Below, one piece after another: positions 30,433 to 33,555 of a stretch of DNA of 33,555 nucleotides (position 1 is its first letter; every line of letters begins with the position of its first letter). Source of the DNA: Armatimonadota bacterium. GTDB lineage: Bacteria; Sysuimicrobiota; Sysuimicrobiia; Sysuimicrobiales; Humicultoraceae. The notes beneath the pieces are model-generated. The model was not told the origin of the DNA. It searched no databases and saw only the letters and a program-made list of their open reading frames with translations. The position numbers and the translations under genes were made by a program. Where the stretch lies: positions 1-33,555 of the forward strand of contig JACQHU010000019.1 in NCBI GenBank assembly GCA_016198805.1. The letters run 5' to 3'.

Positions 30433-30717
30433 CTACTTCAACGTGCTCGAGCGCTCGGTGTGCGCGCCGTGCCCCCTGAACGTCCGCGTCGGGGCGAACT
30501 CGCCGAGCTTGTGTCCGACCATCTGCTCCGTGACGTAGGTCGGGACATGCTTCCGGCCGTCATACACGGCGATGGTGTGCCCGACGAACTCCGGGAGGAT
30601 GGTCGAGCGCCGCGACCAGGTCTTGATGACCCGCCGCTCCCGCGAGCGGTTCAACTCCCGCACCTTCTCGGCCAGATGCTCGTCGACGAACGGCCCTTTC
30701 TTCCGCGATCGTCCCAT
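30433..30717 (-). CDS. rpsS: 30S ribosomal protein S19
   Basis: S19, 94 residues, in the head of the 30S subunit. M-G-R-S-R-K-K-G-P-F-V-D-E-H-L, K-T-W-S-R-R-S-T-I-L-P-E-F-V-G-H-T-I-A-V and the end L-G-E-F-A-P-T-R-T-F-R-G-H-G are conserved. It follows rplB after 20 nt. Confidence 0.96.
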   Translation of the reverse strand: MGRSRKKGPFVDEHLAEKVRELNRSRERRVIKTWSRRSTILPEFVGHTIAVYDGRKHVPTYVTEQMVGHKLGEFAPTRTFRGHGAHTERSSTLK

Positions 30718-30737
30718 GCCTGGTTCGCGCCTCCCGA

Positions 30738-31562
30738 TTACTCGCGCCGCTTCACGATCAGCGCATCGCTGCGCTTGGCTTTCCGCGTCTTATAGCCCAG
30801 CGTGGGTTTGCCCCACGGGCTGACCGGTCCCGGCATGCCGACCGGCGACCGCCCCTCGCCGCCGCCGTGGGGGTGGCTGGATGGATCCATCGCGACCCCG
30901 CGCACGGACGGGCGCCAGCCCATCCACCGGACGCGGCCGGCCTTGCCCAGCTTGATGGCCTCGTGCTCCAGGTTGCCGACCTGCCCCACCGTCGCCCGGC
31001 AGTCCTGGGGCACCAGGCGCACCTCGCCGGACGGCAGCCGGAGGTGCGCGAATGCGCCCTCCTTGGCCATGATCTGGGCGCCGCTCCCGGCGGCCCGGAC
31101 TATCTGCCCGCCGCGCGACGGCATGAGTTCGACGTTGTGGACCACGGTGCCCACCGGGATCGCGCGCAACGGCAGGGCGTTCCCCGGCCGGATGTCCGCG
31201 TCGGGCCCGGATGTCACCACATCGCCCACGTTGAGGCCCACCGGCGCCAGGATGTACCGCTTCTCCCCGTCGGCGTACTGCAGCAGCGCGATCCGGGCCG
31301 AGCGGTTCGGGTCATATTCGATGGCTTTGACTCGGCCCGGCACGCCGTCTTTGTCCCGCTTGAAGTCGATCACGCGGTACTGACGCTTGTGCCCGCCGCC
31401 CCGGTGGCGGACGGTGATCTTTCCCTGCCCGTTGCGGCCGGCTCGCTGCGTCAGCGGCTGGACCAGCGACCGCTCCGGCCTGGCCTTCGTGATCTCCTCA
31501 TACGTGGAGCCCGTGGCGAAGCGTCGGCCCGGCGTGGTCGGTGCGTACTTCTTGATGCCCAT
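30738..31562 (-). CDS. rplB: 50S ribosomal protein L2
   Basis: L2, 274 residues, contacts the peptidyl transferase region. G-R-N-G-Q-G-K-I-T-V-R-H-R-G-G-G-H-K-R in the N-terminal part and S-H-P-H-G-G-G-E-G-R-S-P-V-G near the C terminus (with the conserved active-centre histidine) identify it. AGGAGG precedes the ATG. Normal size. Confidence 0.97.
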   Translation of the reverse strand: MGIKKYAPTTPGRRFATGSTYEEITKARPERSLVQPLTQRAGRNGQGKITVRHRGGGHKRQYRVIDFKRDKDGVPGRVKAIEYDPNRSARIALLQYADGEKRYILAPVGLNVGDVVTSGPDADIRPGNALPLRAIPVGTVVHNVELMPSRGGQIVRAAGSGAQIMAKEGAFAHLRLPSGEVRLVPQDCRATVGQVGNLEHEAIKLGKAGRVRWMGWRPSVRGVAMDPSSHPHGGGEGRSPVGMPGPVSPWGKPTLGYKTRKAKRSDALIVKRRE

Positions 31563-31583
31563 CGCGGCCTCCTGACGTCGGCC

Positions 31584-31868
31584 CTAGGTCAGACTCTCGA
31601 GATCGATCTTCTGGCCCGGGGCCAGTGTCACGATCGCCTTGCGCCGCCCGGGGGAAGTGAACTCGTACCGTCCCCGCCTCCGGGTGCGGCCCCGGAGATT
31701 CATGATGTTCACTTTGCGCACCCGGACGGAAAACAGCTCCTGAACGGCCTGCCGGACAGTAATCTTGTTTGCCCCCGGGGCCACTTCAAAGGTGTACTTG
31801 CCGGCTTCACCGCCCCGCAGGCTCTTCTCGGTGAGGATCGGCCTCCGGATGATCGTCCGCGGGTTCAC
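31584..31868 (-). CDS. rplW: 50S ribosomal protein L23
   Basis: L23, 94 residues, at the tunnel exit, docking site for trigger factor and SRP. I-I-R-R-P-I-L-T-E-K-S, Y-T-F-E-V-A-P-G-A-N-K-I and R-K-V-N-I-M-N-L-R-G-R are typical. The ATG overlaps the rplD stop as ATGA. Confidence 0.95.
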   Translation of the reverse strand: MNPRTIIRRPILTEKSLRGGEAGKYTFEVAPGANKITVRQAVQELFSVRVRKVNIMNLRGRTRRRGRYEFTSPGRRKAIVTLAPGQKIDLESLT

Positions 31869-32491
31869 GGCGCCAGCACCTCCTGCAGCTCGGTCAGCGC
31901 CCCACGCGTGATCAGCATGGGACGCGGGAGCAGCAGATGACGCACGGTCAGCCGTCGCGCCGCCAGGACCCGCGCGCCGCGCACGTTGGCCGCTGCCCGC
32001 GCGAGGGTGGCATCACCGGCTCCGGTCACGATCACCGCGCCGCCCTCGGCGCCCAGCGCCCGCAGCAGCGCGGCCACCGTCGCGGTCCGCGGCCGGTCGG
32101 TTGCCGACGGGTCGACCACGGTGACGCGGCCAGCCCGGACCTGGGCCGAGAGCGCCGACCGGAGCGCCAGGGCGCGCTCCTGCCGGTTCTGCTTCGGCGA
32201 GTAATCCTGCGGGCGCGGGCCGAAGGTGATGGCCCCGCCCACCCACAGCGGGGAGCGCCGGCTCCCGTGCCGGGCCCGGCCGGTCCCCTTCTGACGCCAC
32301 GGCTTGCGACCTCCACCCCGGACCATCCCTCGCGTCCTGGTGGCATGGGTGCCGGCGCGGGCGCTGGCCATCTCGGTCACCACGGCCCGGTGCAGCACCG
32401 CGCGGTGCGGTGCGAGGCCGAAGATCTCCTCCGGCAGGTCGAGCTCCCCCGTCGGGGCGCCCGTGGCATCCACGGTCGTCACCTTAGGCAT
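31865..32491 (-). CDS. rplD: 50S ribosomal protein L4
   Basis: L4, 208 residues. The tunnel loop lies in A-G-T-H-A-T-R-T-R-G-M-V-R-G-G-G-R-K-P-W-R-Q-K-G-T-G-R-A-R (about 46-75), and F-G-P-R-P-Q-D-Y is conserved. E. coli L4 represses the S10 operon; no comparable leader is seen here because rpsJ follows tuf directly. A 34-nt gap separates it from rplC, with nothing else in it. Confidence 0.95.
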   Translation of the reverse strand: MPKVTTVDATGAPTGELDLPEEIFGLAPHRAVLHRAVVTEMASARAGTHATRTRGMVRGGGRKPWRQKGTGRARHGSRRSPLWVGGAITFGPRPQDYSPKQNRQERALALRSALSAQVRAGRVTVVDPSATDRPRTATVAALLRALGAEGGAVIVTGAGDATLARAAANVRGARVLAARRLTVRHLLLPRPMLITRGALTELQEVLAP

Positions 32492-32525
32492 CCTGCACGG
32501 CCCGCTCGTTCGCCCTGGCCTTCAT

Positions 32526-33158
32526 TTACGCGTTCCTCTCCCGCGCGCTCCTCACCAGCAGCAACGCGCCCCGGATCCCCGGGGTCGCCCCGCGGACCAG
32601 CAAGAGGTCCCGCTTGGGGTCGACCTGGACCACCCGCAGCCGGCGGACGGTCACCCGCTTGTTCCCCGCTCGGCCGGGCATGCGCTTCCCGGGGAGCACG
32701 CGGGCCACATCCGAGGAGCCGATGGATCCCACGGCCCGGTGCATCAACGACACGCCGTGCGAATCCCGCTGCCCGCTAAAGCCGTGGCGCTTCATGGCGC
32801 CTGCGAAGCCCTTGCCGATGCTCGTGCCGGTCACATCAACGAGCTGGCCGGGGGCGAACGCCTCCACGGTGATGGTCTGGCCGGGCTGGACCGTCCCGCC
32901 CTCGGGCATGGGCACCTCGCGGATCACCCGGTGCGGGGGGATCTTGCGTTTCGCGAAGACCCCGCGCAGGGGCTTGGTGAGCTTGCGCTCCGGGACCGGC
33001 TCGAAGGCGACCTGGACCGCCGCGTACCCGTCGCGCTCGGGCGTCCGGGTATCGACCACGACGCAGGGGCCGGCCTCGATCACGGTCACCGACACGCTCT
33101 GGCCCTGCTCGTCGAAGATGCGGGTCATGCCAAGTTTTCGCCCAAGGATGGCCGCCAT
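32526..33158 (-). CDS. rplC: 50S ribosomal protein L3
   Basis: L3, 210 residues, nucleates 50S assembly and its loop reaches the peptidyl transferase centre. The start A-I-L-G-R-K-L-G-M-T-R-I-F and F-A-G-A-M-K-R-H-G-F-S-G-Q-R are clear. The loop reads S-H-G-V-S-L-M-H-R-A-V-G-S-I-G-S-S-D. The glutamine methylated by PrmB in E. coli is therefore Ser at the equivalent place, as in several Gram-positive lineages. GAGGG precedes the ATG. Confidence 0.95.
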   Translation of the reverse strand: MAAILGRKLGMTRIFDEQGQSVSVTVIEAGPCVVVDTRTPERDGYAAVQVAFEPVPERKLTKPLRGVFAKRKIPPHRVIREVPMPEGGTVQPGQTITVEAFAPGQLVDVTGTSIGKGFAGAMKRHGFSGQRDSHGVSLMHRAVGSIGSSDVARVLPGKRMPGRAGNKRVTVRRLRVVQVDPKRDLLLVRGATPGIRGALLLVRSARERNA

Positions 33159-33167
33159 CGCTGCCCT

Positions 33168-33479
33168 CTACAGCTTGATCTCGATGTCCACGCCCGCCGG
33201 CAGGTCGAGGTGCATCAACTCGTCGACGGTCTTCTGGGTCGGCTCCAGGATATCGATCAGACGTCGATGGGTCCGGATTTCGAAGTGCTCCATCGACTCC
33301 TTATCGATATGGGGGGATCGGATCACACAGTAGACGTTCCGGTTCGTCGGCAGGGGCACCGGTCCCGACACCCGTGCGCCAGACTTGCGGACGACGCTGA
33401 CGATCTTCTCGGCCGACTGGTCCAGGACTTTGTGATCGAAGGCCTTGAGCTTGATGCGGATCTTCTGCGCGACGGCCAT
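33168..33479 (-). CDS. rpsJ: 30S ribosomal protein S10
   Basis: S10, 103 residues, also the NusE antitermination partner. I-R-I-K-L-K-A-F-D-H-K-V-L-D, G-P-V-P-L-P-T-N-R-N-V-Y-C-V and H-F-E-I-R-T-H-R-R-L-I-D are conserved. The ATG at 33479 lies four bases after the tuf stop and uses a GGAG inside the tuf end; a frame to 33545 is read-through. The two genes thus share one transcript. Confidence 0.96.
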   Translation of the reverse strand: MAVAQKIRIKLKAFDHKVLDQSAEKIVSVVRKSGARVSGPVPLPTNRNVYCVIRSPHIDKESMEHFEIRTHRRLIDILEPTQKTVDELMHLDLPAGVDIEIKL

Positions 33480-33483
33480 GAGC

Positions 33484-33555
33484 CTACTCCACGACCTTCG
33501 TGACGACGCCGGCGCCCACGGTCCGCCCGCCTTCCCGGATCGCAAACCGCAGCCC
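33484..33555 (-). CDS. tuf: Elongation factor Tu, C-terminal end (partial)
   Basis: The last 23 codons and stop of tuf, cut by the right window edge. G-L-R-F-A-I-R-E-G-G-R-T-V-G-A-G-V-V-T-K is the highly conserved end of EF-Tu domain 3. Its position right before rpsJ shows that the str operon continues into the S10 operon. Confidence 0.95.
   Translation of the reverse strand, partial: GLRFAIREGGRTVGAGVVTKVVE

Noticed and set aside
33480..33483. An independent S10-operon promoter or leader before rpsJ
   Set aside because: Only four bases separate tuf and rpsJ, and I see no promoter-like sequence in the short tuf end available.
1..33555. CRISPR arrays, toxin-antitoxin pairs, phage structural genes or a defence cluster
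   Set aside because: I saw no regularly spaced repeats and no such proteins; almost all DNA after 511 is explained by conserved housekeeping and transport genes.

Overview
The window is GC-rich bacterial DNA with tight, often overlapping genes, many GTG starts and strong GGAGG-type ribosome binding sites. The right-hand 19 kb is a contiguous minus-strand str-S10-spc-alpha ribosomal cluster: the end of tuf, then rpsJ to rplQ. It includes secY, adk, map, a KOW-domain gene, infA and rpoA, and runs on into ecfA1-ecfA2-ecfT-truA. The map-KOW-infA order, the ECF genes after rplQ, the Zn-ribbon forms of S4, S14, L24 and L36, and a UPF0297/IreB protein beside murA all resemble Bacillota and related deep Terrabacteria. 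A high-GC lineage near Bacillota (Symbiobacterium/Thermaerobacter-like, or a candidate phylum such as CSP1-3/Sysuimicrobiota) is my inference. The sequence alone does not settle it.

Layout. 1-511: no intact gene. A transposase-like coding fragment runs off the left edge, and a 45-nt 3' half of a tRNA-Val(TAC) without its 5' half looks like the attR scar of an integrated element lying to the left. 512-8776, plus strand: a chromate-transporter-like gene, a possible small membrane ORF, a complete seven-gene Mrp/Mnh cation/proton antiporter operon (mnhABCDEFG, mostly joined by ATGA or GTGA overlaps), and an M50 site-2 protease with CBS domains. 8777-8906: convergent intergenic region with hairpins. 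8907-14499, minus strand: an SLC13-type transporter with RCK_C domains, a TreT-like GT4 glycosyltransferase, an exported trypsin-like protease, murA and an IreB-like gene. 14580-14656: a tRNA with anticodon CAU, with its own extended -10 promoter overlapping the end of truA. 14666-33555, minus strand: truA, ecfT, ecfA2, ecfA1 and the ribosomal cluster.

How the genes work together. The Mrp complex exchanges Na+ (or other monovalent cations) for H+ across the membrane. The ribosomal cluster supplies ribosomal proteins, the RNA polymerase alpha subunit, initiation factor IF-1, the SecY channel and methionine aminopeptidase. The ECF module powers vitamin or metal uptake with substrate-binding S subunits that must be encoded elsewhere. 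MurA starts peptidoglycan synthesis.

I found no CRISPR array, toxin-antitoxin pair, defence island or clearly undescribed multi-gene system. The points most worth a second look are the tRNA-Val attR-like scar, a 15-bp intercistronic hairpin just upstream of rpsD, the A54 T-loop and internal promoter of the CAU tRNA, and two small ORFs coupled by ATGA overlaps at the edges of the mnh operon.
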